This document shows, one piece after another, positions 16,540-30,800 of a stretch of DNA of 64,000 bases. Source of the stretch: Symsagittifera roscoffensis (taxonomy: Eukaryota > Xenacoelomorpha > Acoela > Convolutidae); assembly GCF_963678635.1 (NCBI RefSeq), contig NC_087071.1:16489613-16553612 (forward strand), read 5' to 3'. The first letter of the stretch is position 1, and each line of letters starts with the position of its first letter. Under the pieces are notes generated by a model, which searched no databases, had not been told where the DNA came from, and was given only the letters and a program-made list of their open reading frames with translations. The position numbers and the translations under genes are program-made.

Positions 16540-18140
16540 TGGGTATGATGGACCTCTTTAAGGAATTTAAAATGTTTCAGCTTACAAAAGCAGTTAGTCA
16601 ACAAAAAGTTGAAAATTTGGCAGAGATTTTGTCACGTTTACATATTGGTACTCGAACCGAACAAGATTTGCAAAAAAACTCAGGGACCGCCAAGTTCTCG
16701 ATTCTCAACAGAGGAGTTGACATCCAATGTTCGTTATATTTAACCATATGGCGAAGCAGCTAAGAGACAGAATGACACAATGCTCAAAAATATCAGAAAC
16801 AAGATGCTCGAATCAATGCCATTGACATCTTCCCAAAAAGAACGTCCGTATGGAAAGAAAACAATTTAAACGTTCAAGCCGACAATCAGCGGGCAACGTT
16901 GAGGAAAAATTGAAGCTAAAAAGCATGCAAAAATCATGTTAGTTCGCATCAATGATGTTTCCAATGGATTAATGAATGGAGCACTCGGAACTGTTTTGAA
17001 GTTGAAAACTAATTCAAAAAAAAAGAAATAGAAAATAATTTTTTTTTAAATTTGATAACTGCAATGTTGGCAAACTTTTACTAGCATCCACCAAAGACAG
17101 TTTTGCCATTATTCAAAGATTATCCATTTGCGTTCCTATTTGAGGCGGTGTAAACGCTTCACCAGTCAATCGAGTAGAATTTCCGTTAATTTTGACCTGG
17201 GTAATTAACATTCATAAATCACAAAGTTTTAAGGCTGGAAAAATAATAGTAGATTTTAAAACAGCTTGCGCTGTATTGCAAAATGGACAAAATTATGTTG
17301 CTCTCAGCAGAGTGCGATCAAAATCAAATTCGTTCAACTAAATTTTGAGCCCAAACAGATAAGAGCGGACCCTAAAAACCCCAATATGATTTCAGCGCAA
17401 CCAAAACTGACAAAAAGGAGTTTCGAACAAGTGTAATATTCTCTTCTTGTTCTTTTAACGATTGTTTTTTTTGCACTTCTTCGTCGTGGTTCAAAAATGA
17501 CGAACAATTTCATTTCGTTGACGTCAATTGCTTTCAAGAGAAGCTATTAAGATCCGATGTAACGCAGGCTGCTCTAGACGGATACACGTATTTCGATGCA
17601 TCCTCGGATAATCGCTTGTACAATAAAGGCGCTTTCATTCGGAATAGTATTACTGCAGCGAATAATCTTCATGATGACATTTTTCAGTGTCTCATAATAA
17701 GAACGGCAAGGAACTCGATTAAAGTTATGTCAGTGTATAAGCCGCAGAGCTATTCAGCGAAAGGTTTTGTCGATTATTCAGTAGAACAAGTCAGAATACT
17801 CCAAATTGACGTAATTATTGGTGACCTCAACATATCAAGTATCCATGATGCTTTCCTGACTTTAGACCAACAGCTTGAATTTTTTTTAAATTTTAAGGAC
17901 CTGAGTCTTCAGCCTACACATTGAATTGGGTTTTGTATTGACTTCATTTTTGTCAACAAAAAATTCAAGATCTTTTTTTAAATAAAATCTCTGTTCCTTT
18001 TTCTGATCAGGATGTAGTACAATATTTTTAAATTTAATTATCTATGTCTGTTCTTGAAACCGAACTTTTAAATAAATTGAAAAAGTTTTCTCATGATAAA
18101 GTAACAAGGTTCAAAATTTTGATTTTCCTGTTCCTGGATT
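16540..18140 (+). pseudogene. Helentron remnant 1: helicase C-terminus and endonuclease domain
   Basis: The first part, from MDLFKEFKMFQLTKAVSQQ at 16549, matches the helicase region at 23540-23710 and includes LSRLHIGTRTEQDLQ of Pif1-like Helitron helicases. A later piece reads KIMLVRINDVSNGLMNGALG (16938-16997), and YVALSRVRS (17298-17325) is helicase motif VI. Then 17570-17924 encodes an endonuclease/exonuclease/phosphatase-like segment (VMSVYKPQSYSAKG ... IIGDLNIS). A C-terminal endonuclease distinguishes Helentrons from canonical Helitrons. Many stops and frameshifts make it a pseudogene. Its 5' half would lie left of the window, beyond the inserted LTR element. Confidence 0.7.
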
Positions 18141-18143
18141 TAC

Positions 18144-21100
18144 ATGACACTCCAAATTTCTAGAGCTAATGCTGACAAACAGTGTGCAACAATGTCCCTT
18201 TCTTTTTTTCTTCACGCTCATTTACTAAGTGTTTTAAACATTTCCACAATGGAATTGGATTCCATAATTTGTTTTGCTAAAGAATTATACTCCACGATAA
18301 GCCCCAGTCATCCTAGTGGTTATTTGTATACTGATGAGTTACCCATAAATCTCTCCTTTGGCACTTTGACACGCCAGGCTAGATGCCAACAGAAATAATT
18401 TGTTTTACGGCAATTACAAAGCGAACCACAACAAACCGATAGACTACTCAGCAATAGCAGCGGCAGTGGCGTTATAATTTTTGTTAACAACTTTTGCCTT
18501 GCATTAAGAAAAAAGAGTTCAGTGTTTCAATACGACAGTCACTCTACTATTAGTGGAAAAGCTTCAAGGCAAGAGATCATTTCAACCAAAAAGGCGGTTC
18601 AATGTGTGCCGAATCAGGTAATTATTATTTATGTTTTGCTTACCTCGCCTGCATCATACAATTGCAAAAAACCTACATAAAAGTCACTCCTAACTATTCA
18701 AAAAATTAAGGCGTTATCTTATGAATAATGCAATCTACCAGCAAAATCTTCTCACTGTCAAAAGATACAGATCGGAAGAAAACCTGTTGTCGCCAGATAA
18801 ATTGATAAAACAGAAAGAGTTTTACTAACAAAGTGAAAACAAATTGTCTTTATCAGTTGCAATAATACAAAAAAACGCAGTTCAGAGACTGAATTACCAA
18901 TTGGATAACTAAAAAAAAAACACAAAAATCACGAAAATTTTACCAAACGTCTTGAAATCAGGGTTCTCGTCTTCAGAACAGATTGAATAATGTACCAATA
19001 AAACGTCCAAATTTTCAGATGCAATTGAGTGTCATGGTAAATGAGAGTAGCTATTTTTGTTCTGTTTTGTGAAATTATTCAATCGCTTTTTTTATTACTA
19101 CTGAAAAACAAAAATTCTGATGTTGCAAACAAAAAAAAACATAAGTCAGTTAAAATTGACGAAAAAAGAATCAGTTATGGCAGATACACAGAAAAGGGTG
19201 TCAACACATCTCTGATTTTTAGGAAACAGTCTGCAAAGGCCTGTCCGCAAATTTATCAGATGGTCCAAAATCATGTGTGTCTGCTTCAACCGCTCGATGT
19301 TTCGAAAAAAATGTTACAAAATTCCTTCCAAACTCGTAGCCTAATATTTCTGGTTTTATTGAAGAAATTAGTACTTCTCAAATCGTTTGCAAAATTTGTC
19401 ATAAGCATGTAACGAATAACACGTTGCCCTGTCTCTCTCTCTGTAAAAAACGTTTGGAACTAGATATTGTTCTTGATGAGCTTGATTTGACTCAGCTGGA
19501 GGCATACCTAACTTCAATCTAAAAATTTTTTTTTAGAAAGTGTACGGAATGCTTAAAGTCTAGCAGCGCAAAATCAAAGGAGCAGTAATCAATGTCTCAA
19601 TTCTAGTGCCAACAATTTTTTCTGTAGCGCCGAATCTAGCCAATAATGACATAATTTTTCTGAAGTTAAGTGGAAACTAGAATACAACAATATTGAACAT
19701 GAATACCTTGTTCGTACTACAAACCTTATGAGGGCTGCTCAAAAAATAATGGAAACAAACCCTTTGTTCCAACATCTGGATGTTGAAACATTCAAAGTTA
19801 TATCGAACGTCAGCGTTTTAGTACTGCTTCTGTTACAACCAAAGAAAAATCGAACAGTGACACTGATTCTATTGCTGACAATTCGACCGAGGATAAATGA
19901 TATTCTTTTTTCACAAAAAAATGGTAGTGCGTATACTAACACTTATAACCCGTTTCTAATCATCTCTTACCAACCCGACATTGACATCGAGCCTGTCTTA
20001 ATTGCTTATTAGTACGTGAAGTAATTGGAAAAATGTTTTTCAAAAGAAGAAACCACTGTCTCCAAAGCAATGAGTGACGCCATCAAGCAAAGAGAGTCGA
20101 TCAAACAGATATATGCTCAAACTATGAGAAAATTTCTAGAGCTAATGCTGGCATACAGTGTGCAAAAATGTTCTTTTCGTTTCTTCTTTACGCTCATTTA
20201 CTAGGTGTTTTAAACATTTCCACAATGGAACTGAATTCCATGATTTGTTTTGCTCATGAATTGTACTCCAAGATAAGCCCCAGTCATCCTAGTGGTTATT
20301 TGTATACTGATGAGTTACCCACGGCTCTCCCCTTTGGCACTGTTACACTCCAGGTTAGATACCAGCAGAAACTATTTGTTTTACGGCAATTACAAAGCGA
20401 ACCGCAACAAACCGATAGACTACTCAGCAATAGCAGCGGCAGTGGCGTTATAATTTTTTGTTAACAAGTTTTGCCTTGCATTAAGAAAACAGAGTCCAGT
20501 GGTTCTATACGACAGTCTTTCTACTATTAATGGAAAATCTTCAATGCAAGAGATCATTTCAACCAAAAGGCGGTTCAATGTGTGCCGAATCAGGTAATTA
20601 TTCTATTGGTTTTGTTTACCTCGCCTGCATCATACAATTGCAAAAAGCGTACAAAAATTTTACTTCTAACTATTCAAAAAATTAAGGCGTTACCGTTTGA
20701 ATTATGCAATCTATCAGCAAAATTTTCTCACTATTAAAAGAAACAGATCGGAAGAAAACCTGTTATCGCCAGATAAATTGATAAAACAGAGAGAGTTTTA
20801 CAAACAAAGTGCAAATATTTGGCTTTAACAGTTGCAATAATGCAAAACAACACAGTTCAGAGATTGAACTACCAATTGGATTACTAAAAAAAAAACAAGA
20901 ATCACGATAATCTTACCAAACATCTTGAAACCAGGGTTCTCGTCTTCAGAAAAGATTGAATAATTTATTGATAAAACTTCCAAATTTTCAGATGCAATTG
21001 AGTGTCATGGTAAGTGAGAGTGGCTATTTTTGTTCTGTTTTGTAAAATCATTCATTCGCTTTTTATTTATTACTATTGAAAAACAATGATTCTGATGTTG

Positions 21101-22190
21101 CAAACCAAAAAAAAACATAAGTCAGCTAAAATTGACGAAAAAAGAATCAGTTATGACAGATAAACAGAAAAGGGTGTCAAAACATCTCTGATTTTTAAGA
21201 AACAGTCTGCAAAGGCCTGCATTCAAACTTATCAGATGGTCCAAAATCATGTGTGTCTGCTGCAACCGCTCGATGTCTCGAAAAAACGTTACAAAATTCC
21301 TTCCAAACTCGTAGCCTAATATTTCTGATTTTATTGAAGAAATTATTGCTTCTCAAATGGTTTGCAGATTTTGTCATAAGCATTTAACGAAAAACACGTT
21401 GCCACCTCGCTCTGTGAAAAACGGTTTGAAACTTGATAATGTTCTTGATGAGCTTGATTTGACTCAGCTTGAGGCATACCTAACTTCACTCTAAAATTTT
21501 TTTTGAAAATGTACGGAATGCTTAATGGCCAACAGCGCAAAATCAATGTAGTATGGAGCAGTAATCAATGTCCCAATTCCATTGCCAACAATTTTCTCTG
21601 TAGCGCTGAATCTAGCCAATAATGACATAATTTTTCTGAAGTTAAGCGGAAACTAGAATACAACAATATTGAACATGAATATCTTGTTCGTACTACAAAC
21701 CTTATGAGGGCTATTCAAAAAATAATGGAAACAAATCCTTTATTCCAACCTCTGGATGATGAAACTTTCAAAGTTATATCGAACGTCAGCGTTTTAGTAC
21801 TGCTTCTGTTACAACCAAAGAAAAATCGAACAGTGACACTGATTCTATTGCTGACAATTCGACCGAGGATAAATGATATTCTTTTTTCACAAAAAAATGG
21901 TAGTGCGTATTCTAACACTTATAACCCATTTCTAATCATCTCTTACCAACCCGACATGGACATCCAGCCTGTCTTAATTGCTAATTAGTATGTGAAGTAA
22001 TTGGTGAAATATTTTTTAAAGGAAGAAACCACTGTCTCCAAAGCAATGAGTGACGCCATCAAGCAAAGAGAGTCGATCAAACAGATATATGCTCAAACTA
22101 TGAGAAAAACTTCTTCGGCTGCCTTTTTGACTTTGCATGAAGTGTCAAAACAAGAAAATTGTTTTCGAACAATACAGGACTAAAAATACG
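18144..22190 (+). pseudogene. Helentron remnant 2, N-terminal half with internal duplication
   Basis: Each of the two duplicated units contains, in order, a segment with PSHPSGYLYTDELP (18302-18343 and 20279-20320; possibly OTU-protease-like), a CxxC-type segment with KICHKHVTNNTLPC and LDELDLTQLEAYL (19384-19515, also near 21370), and a domain with NTYNPFLIISYQPDIDIEP (19936-19995, also 21912-21971) that resembles the Helitron-like N-terminal region. Reading continues in several frames with stops throughout. The order agrees with large Rep/helicase proteins, but the HUH nuclease motif itself was not found. The OTU assignment is weak. Confidence 0.5.
18150..22101. repeat. Tandem duplication, period 1,976 bp, within the Helentron
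   Basis: Two adjacent copies, about 18150-20125 and 20126-22101. Landmarks recur at a constant offset: TAGAGCTAATGCTG at 18161 and 20137, and the 94-codon open piece at 19728 and 21704, both 1,976 bp apart. The copies differ by scattered substitutions and small indels, so the duplication is not recent. The junction (near 20126) joins Helentron N-terminal sequence to the OTU-like segment. Confidence 0.8.
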
Positions 22191-25160
22191 ACGAATTTTT
22201 CCGACAAGTGTTTTTTATCAACACAAGTTTACCCGAGGAAAGCGTGCGGATGGCCAAGTTGAAGCAAGATTTTATACAATGGGAGATTCTTCAACAGACG
22301 TTTTTGTTGCCATTTTACCAGAAAAATATGCAAACAGACCTATTAGAGATTTCAAAAAACGGATTTTCAAAGCTTATCTCAGAGCCCTGTCTAGCTGAGT
22401 TCGCATCTTATTATAAGCTAGTTAATCTCCAAGAAACAATTGATTGCCAAACGGAAGAACTCCTTGACGAGATGAACTCATTAGAAGAAACAAAACTACC
22501 TCGTTCTTTTTCTACAATAGATAGAAAGTCAAAATTTGTATTGAGAAAAGTACCCGCCGTCATTAGGTTTCCTGCTTTTAAACTTGAAGACAATGCCGAA
22601 ATTTTTTTTATCAAAGCTTACTGTTGTGATATTTACCACGGGGAGAAGAATCCGAGCTTATAGCAGAAGATGGAACGAACACTTTCAAAATTCTAGATAA
22701 CGAAATTCAGCAAATAGTAAAAAAAAAATCAAAAATAATTTGAACAGGACATTTTTAATATTTTAACTGCGCTTGAGAGCTACAAAGAGGCGAAAGCTCT
22801 AGAACATAGGTTCAATGATGATTTTGAGGAAAACTCAGAAGATGAAAACCAAACTGTGTTTCAAGAGCTGGAGACGGGAAACGCATTTTCAGCGGCCAAA
22901 AAAATAGTTTCAAAGAAGACATTGATTTGTTTGTTGAGAGCCACTCAAAACTAGTGTCTGATTTTCCAAGTCACCTTTTTCTCTGAAGAGTGACCAAAAA
23001 CGTTTCTTTGACATTTGTTTTAACAAGATGACGAATATGGAGCGCACGCCAGCATGTTTTAAAGCTTCAAAATGTTTCATTTACGGTGGATGGGGGGAGG
23101 AAGATCTCATTTTAATAAAAAAAAATCGTCGCTTCAAATTTTAATTATGCGTCAAAAAATGTAACTACTCCACTGAAGTCTAGAGTTGATGTATGGGCAC
23201 TAACCAGCATAGCTGCTTTTAACATTGAAGGCACTGCCATTGACGGTTATTTTTTCATGCACCGAGATTGTCCCAACATGCTCCTAAAACTATCGGCCAC
23301 GCGATTGACTGAGCTCCGATTTCGCTAGTCTCACCTGAGTACGAAGCAAGTATGATGTCCCCTGAAAGGCTAGTTCATCTTCATCAATGTTTATGCGAAA
23401 CTAAAGGCTTCAATTACGCTCTAACAGGTGCCGCTTTATTTGGAAATTGTTGTGGTATTCTTGTGGTTGATTTATATCATTGGCCTCCAGTGAAAGCCAA
23501 GCCAATTTATTCGAAGCCTCGTAAGAAAAAAATGTGTATGATGGACCTCTTTAAAGAATATAAAATGTTTCAGCTGACAAAAGCAGTTAGTCAACAAAAC
23601 GTTGAAACTTTGGCAGACATTTTGTCACGTTTACATATTGGTACTCAAACCGAACAAGATTTGCAAAAAAAACTCAGGGACTGCCAAGTTCTCGATTCTC
23701 AACAGAGGAGTTGACATCCAATGTTCTTCAAATTTAACCATATGGCGAAGCAGCTAAGAGACCCAATGACACAATGCTCGAAAAGAAAATATCAGAAACA
23801 AGATGCTCGAATCACATGCCATTGACTTCTTCCCAAAAAGAACGTCCGTATGGAAAGAAAACAATTTAAACATTCAAGCCGACAATCAACGGGCAACGTT
23901 GAGGAAAAATTGAAGCTAAAAAGCATGCAAAAATCATGTTAGTTCGCAACAATGATGTTTCCAATGGATTAATGAATGGAGCACTCGGAACTGTTTTGAA
24001 GTTGAAAACTAATGCAAAAAAAAAGAAATAGAAAATGCTTTTTTTTTAATTTGATAACTGCAATGATGGCAAACTTTTGCTGGCATCCACCAAAGACAGT
24101 TTTTTGTTGAGGTTCAATTGTAAACCCATTCAAAGATTATCCATTTGCGTTCATATTTGAGGCGGTGTAAACGCTTCAACAGTCAATCGAGTAGAATTTC
24201 GGTTAATTTTGACCTGGGTAATCACCATTCATAAATCACAAAGTCTTACCGTGGGAAAAGCAATAGTAGATTTTAAAACAACTTGCGCTGTATTGCAAAA
24301 TGGACAAATTTATGTTGCTCTCAGCAGAGTGCTATCAATATCAAACTTGTTCAACTAAATTTTGAGCCCAAACAGATAAGAGCGGACACTAAAAACCCCA
24401 ATATGATTTCAGCGCAACCAAAACTGACAAAAAAGAGTTTCCAACAGATGTAATATTCTCTTCGTGTTCTTTTAACGTTTGTTTTTTTTGCACTTCTTCG
24501 TCGTGGCTCAAAAATGTCGAACGATTTGATTTCGTTGACGTCAATTGCTTTCCAGAGAAGCGACTAAGACCCGATGTAACGCAGGCTGCTCTAGACGGAT
24601 ACACGTATTTTGACGCATCCTCGGATAATCGCTTCTACAACAAAGGCGCTTTCATTCGGAATGGTGTTATTGCAGCTAATAATCTTCATAATGACATTTT
24701 TCAGTGTCTCATAATAAGAACGGCAAGGACCTCGATCAAAGTTATGTCAGTGTATAAGCCGCAGAGCTATTCAGCGAAAGGTTTTGTCGATTATTCAGCA
24801 GAACAAGTTAGAATACTCAAAATTGACGTCATTCTTGGTGACTTCAACGTATCAAGTAGTCATGATGCTTTCCTGACTTAAGATCGACAGCTTGAGTTTT
24901 TAAATTTTAAGGACCTGAGTCTTCAGCCTACAAATTGAGTTGGGTTTTTTATTGACTTCGTTTTTGTCAACAAAAAATTCAAGATCTTTTTTTAATTAAA
25001 TTCTCTGTTCCTTTTTCTGATCATGATGTAGTACAATGTTTTTAAATTTAATTATCTATGTCTGTTCTTTAAATCGAACTTTTTTATAAATTGAAAAATT
25101 TTTCTCATGATAAAGTAACAAGGTTCAAAGTTTTGATTTTCCTGTTCTTGGATTTACATC
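22190..25160 (+). pseudogene. Helentron remnant 2, helicase and endonuclease half
   Basis: Continues the Helentron. 22208-22663 reads as one 151-codon piece ending in a region (VPAVIRFPAFKL ... YCCDIYHGEKNPSL) typical of the segment before the helicase. 23352-23714 covers GFNYALTGAALFGNCCG and LSRLHIGTQTEQDLQ. 23938-24000 reads MLVRNNDVSNGLMNGALG, and the helicase motif VI equivalent (YVALSRV) is at 24310-24333. The endonuclease domain follows at 24545-24880 with VMSVYKPQSYSAKG and ILGDFNVSSSHDAF. Stops and frame changes are frequent, so it cannot encode a working transposase. It is the more complete of the two remnants because no LTR element interrupts it. Confidence 0.7.
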
Positions 25161-25199
25161 GAATTCATGTTCTTCTCTCGACCAATTATGATTTTTCAA

Positions 25200-27780
25200 C
25201 CTTTTGTGAAAGGATTTATAATATCTTCTGGGAGCCATGAAATTCCTGAGCTCAAATCAAGTGAGAGATTTAAGTTTGTGATGATGAGTTTTGCAAAGGT
25301 ATGAGGGTTTGAAAATTACCATTTCGGCCAAGTACTGGTTAGGAAATAGATTTAGCAGAGTTGTTACATAAATCTGGGCGTTTTTTGTGAAAATTAATCC
25401 CGAAACGCTGTATTTGTTGCAGGAAACAAGCACTTATCTCTATAAAAATCTGAACTACATACCTACCACAGGACCAGAAATTGTGTTAATAATTGGTCTT
25501 AAAAAAATAAGATCTAAAAAACTATTGTCAAAATCAATTCTCTTCCATTTTCGCCCACTTGGGACAAACAACGCGCGATGTATATGTCGCTCTTAATGCA
25601 TAAGCTCAGATTTCTCTTTGCCCAATGTCTCGGTCAAAGACATTGTTTCAAATTCGTCAACAGAAGCTTTTTTGCCCTAATAAATTTGTTACAAGGAGCA
25701 AAATTCATCAATTTCTACTTTAATTGGTGTGTGGGGGAAAAATTTTTCTTGTTTATCTTTCGACTTGACTAAGCAAAACTTGCATTCTTTTAAATATTGT
25801 ACTGTTTGACACTTTAACATGTACAAATTTGGTTTCATTGGTTGAATTCTCTTGTAAAATCATTGCCTTGAAATCTATTTGAATCGCAGATAAAGAAACA
25901 TGATGTAAAGTTAGAAAACAATTTAACTAGCTTTTTAATAAATTCTTAATGTTTGAAGGCGAACTTTGTCTACAGGTTAATCATATGTTTTAGAAACTAT
26001 ATTGGTTTTTCATGGGAAAATTAAACGTAACGAAAAATAATTAAAATTGAAAACTCCTTCTCAATTCATTGGATTCAATTGAGTGATAAAACTATAGTTA
26101 AATCCCAAGGAGCCAAAGTGTCAGTTTGCCAAAAATGCAAGAAGTTTTATTTTAATTGTAATCTGAGGTTATATTATATCTTCAGAACAATTAACAGGGG
26201 TAGTTAGAGACAACCAACTAATTATAGGAGGCAATTTAGATCTTTCCACTATCTTACACTTCACTTCGCAAAACTTTTATCCAAAGTAATCAAAAATGAG
26301 TTCTTGAGCAGCAAAACAGCCAGTTGCAGAAGACAAATTAGTTTTTTTTTTCAAAAGTTGCATCCAATTAAATCAATTATTATTATCATTTTTGGCAAAC
26401 TGATACTCTTGATCATTTAGGCTACTGATTTTTTGGCACGTTGGTATCCCCCCAAAAGACTCTAAGGTTTATAAGTATTTGATTTGATTGAATTCAATCC
26501 AACACCTGGCAGGCAGATCAATCCAAATCTGACTTTTCCACGTGTTTCTCGTAGAGAACAAAAAACTGTATAATAGCTCGGATCCGAGCCATTGTGCTTG
26601 GATGGCACTATATATACTAGTCACCTATTGCTTCTCTGGCAGTTTATGTTGTAAGCTGTCTTCTTTTCTTAGCTTAAAAACTTTTTTTGTTCAAATCGGA
26701 ACAGGACTGCTCGTATTTCAGGGCGAAGTGCTCCGACTGCCTTTTAAGGCTTATTAAAAATTTTCGATTGAAAAATTGATAAAACAGACATCCAAAAACA
26801 AATAGTTTTTTCATTTTTTTTTCGTTTCATCTCACAAAGTTATGAAAAGTAAACAAGGATGTATTTAGTGTCTGGTTTTCTTGAAATAATACCAAGTAAC
26901 TTGCCTAAATTCAATTTGTAGCAATTTTATTGGCCTTTTACCTTAAAAAAGAACGCAATATATTGCGAGTTAATTATCTCAAAAAAGACATATCAGCAAC
27001 TTTCAAATCCCCATAATTCTACAAACGATGATCAGAAGTCGAGTATATTTTACAAATCCCGGGTCGAAGTCGCACCATTAATTATCGCTTTTTCTGTAAT
27101 ATCACAGTGATCGCTAATTTCCAGCGCTGATTCATTCATAATTCAGAGTTTTTTTTGCATAGCTAAACCTGCGACATTTCAGAGTTATTTAAGTAATGAT
27201 TCCGTAGAAAATCCGTCAGCGCTAAAACTTAAACAAATTCTACTATTTTTCAAATAGTGGTTTTTCAAAACTATTTTATATTTCAAAACTATTTTTGCTC
27301 ATTTTGATAGTTTTTTACCGCTGTTTCATCGCTGAAAATTAGCCAAATTAGCGATAATCTATCCATACAATCTACTATTGTGGCAATGATTATCAATAAC
27401 TCATCAATGGTGATCGCTGTTTTTTCACATCACTTATCGAAAAATGATCAAAGGTAAGATGTTTTTTTTAGTTTCGAGCTCAAGACATCAAAACTTTTCG
27501 ATCGATCTAAAAAATCCATCAAAATTGGCGTGTCAAAAAATTCATTTTTTATCTGGTTGGGCTGGAGAAAAAAGTCTCAACAAATCACCTAGTGTTTTTC
27601 CGAACAAAAGTTCCCCTGTCTTGTTCTACAGTTTGTGACCGAAGTGGTGTATGAAAACATTAGTCATTGGTTCTGATTTCTACATTCTGTCAGAAAAAAA
27701 CTTTTTCTGTCTAAAACTATTTTTTTTGCTGCAATTGATGGTCTGTTATAAATCAAAAATATGACAAGAATTGTGTTCGC
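25200..27780. other. AT-rich DNA without recognised genes
   Basis: Only short chance frames are present, none with family resemblance or codon-like structure. Around 27078-27360 the octamer ATTATCGC and its reverse complement GCGATAAT recur about 270 bp apart, with several TAGCGAT/ATCGCTA copies between. This could be the relic of a small foldback (MITE-like) element, but the arms are too short to be sure. Confidence 0.5.
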
Positions 27781-27819
27781 CATATATCAGCCCTAAGGTT
27801 TTCACCTGATATCAATAGG

Positions 27820-30800
27820 GTTCTCTATCACAAATGATATAATGAAAGTAACATTTTTCACAAATGAAATAACGTCTTTCACAAATGATATGACGAAATT
27901 ACTAAGTTTTTAAAAATTCGCAAATTTTTTTATCGAAGGATGAAATCAACAAACCAAAGGTTGGATGTCTTGCGTTTACAAAACAAATCAACAATGACTT
28001 TTTTTAAAATTTGAAATTTATATTTCTCAGACAATGATCAAGGCATAATTAAATGATATAACGAAAGTAACAAACTTTGAAACTTTGAAAAAGTTTTTCA
28101 ACAAATTTGAAGGTTGCAGGTCTTGCATTAATAATGCTAATAAAAAGACAAGAAAACGTTTTTCACAAATGATAGAACGAAAGTAACAAACTTTCACAAA
28201 TGATATAACGAGAGCAACAAAGTCTTTCACAAATGTTAAAACGAATGTAACAACATATTTCATAAATTAAATAACGAACGTAATAAATTTTTACAAATGA
28301 TATCACAAAAGTTACAAATTTTTAAACTTTGGCAAGTTTTTGCAATGCAGTTTAAAGGTTGGAGGCCCCGCATTAACAATGTAAAGAAATCGACCTAAAA
28401 ACGTTTTTCACAAATTGAATGACGCAAGTAACAAATTTTTCCTGAAAAGTGTATGAAAATTGTATGATAAGTTATTTTCCATAAACCAAAAAGTTGATAT
28501 TTTTCTTATAAATTCAATTTATGACAAGTTTTGAATTGTGTTTGTAACCGACCGCAGGTGAAAAAGAACTTGGTTTACGCAAATCATCAAAGCTTGGACG
28601 GTCCTGCATTTAAAAAGTTATAGAAATTGACCTTAAAACGTCTTTCACAAATGAAATAACGCAACAACAAATTTGTTATGAAAAATGTATCAAAATTGTT
28701 TGAGATGTCTTTTTCTATAAACCAAAAAGTTGATATTTTTCTTCTTAGTTCATTTTTTGAAAATTTTGAATTGTGTTTGTAACTGACCGCAAGTGAAAAA
28801 GACCTTGGCTCACCCAAAGCATCAAAACTTTCACGGTCTTGCATTTACAATGCAAAGAAAAAGACCTTAAAACGTCCTTCACAAATTAAATAAAGCAAGT
28901 AACAAGTTTTTAATGAAAATTGTATCAAAATTGTAGGATACGTTTTTTTTCCAAAAACCAAAACGACCTAGACCAAAACAATACAAAGAAAACGACCTGT
29001 CTTTCACAAATGATATAACACAAGTAAAAAAATTTTAAATTTTGGCAAGTTTTTCCTTGAAGGTTGAAAGTTGGATGGTCATGCATTTGCAATGCATGAA
29101 ATTGACCTGAAAACGTCTTACACAAATGATATAATGTAAGTAACAAACTTTTGAATTTTGGAAAATATTTCAACAAAGGTTGAAGTTTGGACGATTTTGC
29201 ATTAACAATGCACAGAAATTGACCTTAAAATGCCTTTCACATCTTAAATACCAAAAATGACAAATTTTTTTAATAAAAACTGTATGAAAAATGTATGGTA
29301 AGTGTTTTTTCCTTAAACTAAATAGTTGATATTTTTCTTCTAAGTTCAATTTGTGAAAACTTTGAATGGTGTTATAACCGACCGCAAATGAAGAAGATCT
29401 TGGTTTACCCAAAGCATCAAGGGTTGGACGGACTTGCGTTTACTATGCATAGAAAACTAACTGAAAACGTCTTTCACTTAAGGAAAAATATAAATAATCA
29501 CAAATGATATAACTTCCTTCACAAATGATATAACGATAGTATATAAATGATCTAACGAAAGAAACTACGTCTTTCACAAATGATATAACGGAAGTAACAT
29601 CTTTCTTAAATGATTTAACGTCTTTCACAAATGATATAACAAACGTAACAAACTTTTAAAATTTGTAACGAACAATTTAATTTATCGAACCTTGGTCAAG
29701 GCATTCATAAATGATAAACGAAATTAACAAAGTTTTTCACGAATGATATAACGAAAGCAACAACGTCTTTCACAAATGATAAAGCGAAAGTAACAAACTT
29801 TCAAAAATAATATAAGGTCCTCCGCAAATGATATAACGAAAGTACTGATTTTTTAAATGTTTGCAAAATTTTTCAACGAAGGTTGAAAAAAAACCAAAAA
29901 TTGGACGGTCTTGCAACCTTTTTTAACGAAGATTGAAAGTAACAAATCAAGGCTGTACAGTCTTGCCTTTACAATACATTTCAACAACGATTACTTTTAA
30001 AATTTGATTTTTTTAAATAGACTTTGATCAAAGCATGCATAAATGATTAACGAGAGTAACAAACTTTTCATTTTTGCAATTTTTTTCAACAAAGATTGAA
30101 GGTGGAGATCTTGAATTAACAATGAAAAAATACCTTAAAACGTTTCTCACAAATGATAGATGGAAAGTATCAAATTTTCACAAACGATATACGGTCTTTC
30201 ACAAATGTTAAAACGAATGTAACAACATATTTCATAAATGAAATAACGAACGTAATAAATTTTTACAAATGATATCACAAAAGTTACAAATTTTTAAACT
30301 TTGGCAAGTTTTTGCAATGCAGTTTAAAGGTTGGAGGCCCCGCATTAACAATGTAAAGAAATCGACCTAAAAACGTTTTTCACAAATTGAATGACGCAAG
30401 TAACAAATTTTTCCTGAAAAGTGTATGAAAATTGTATGATAAGTTATTTTCCATAAACCAAAAAGTTGATATTTTTCTTATAAATTCAATTTATGACAAG
30501 TTTTGAATTGTGTTTGTAACCGACCGCAGGTGAAAAAGAACTTGGTTTACGCAAATCATCAAAGCTTGGACGGTCCTGCATTTAAAAAGTTATAGAAATT
30601 GACCTTAAAACGTCTTTCACAAATGAAATAACGCAACAACAAATTTGTTATGAAAAATGTATCAAAATTAATTGTTTGAGATGTCTTTTTCTATAAACCA
30701 AAAAGTTGATATTTTTCTTCTTAGTTCATTTTTTGAAAATTTTGAATTGTGTTTGTAACTGACCGCAAGTGAAAAAGACCTTGGCTCACCCAAAGCATCA

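Noticed and set aside
27078-27360. MITE with terminal inverted repeats
   Set aside because: Inverted arms of eight bases are too short to separate from chance in AT-rich DNA, and no target duplication is clear.
25387-27638. Several 60-70 codon frames in the AT-rich gap
   Set aside because: No family resemblance; the lengths are expected by chance and none is repeated elsewhere in the window.
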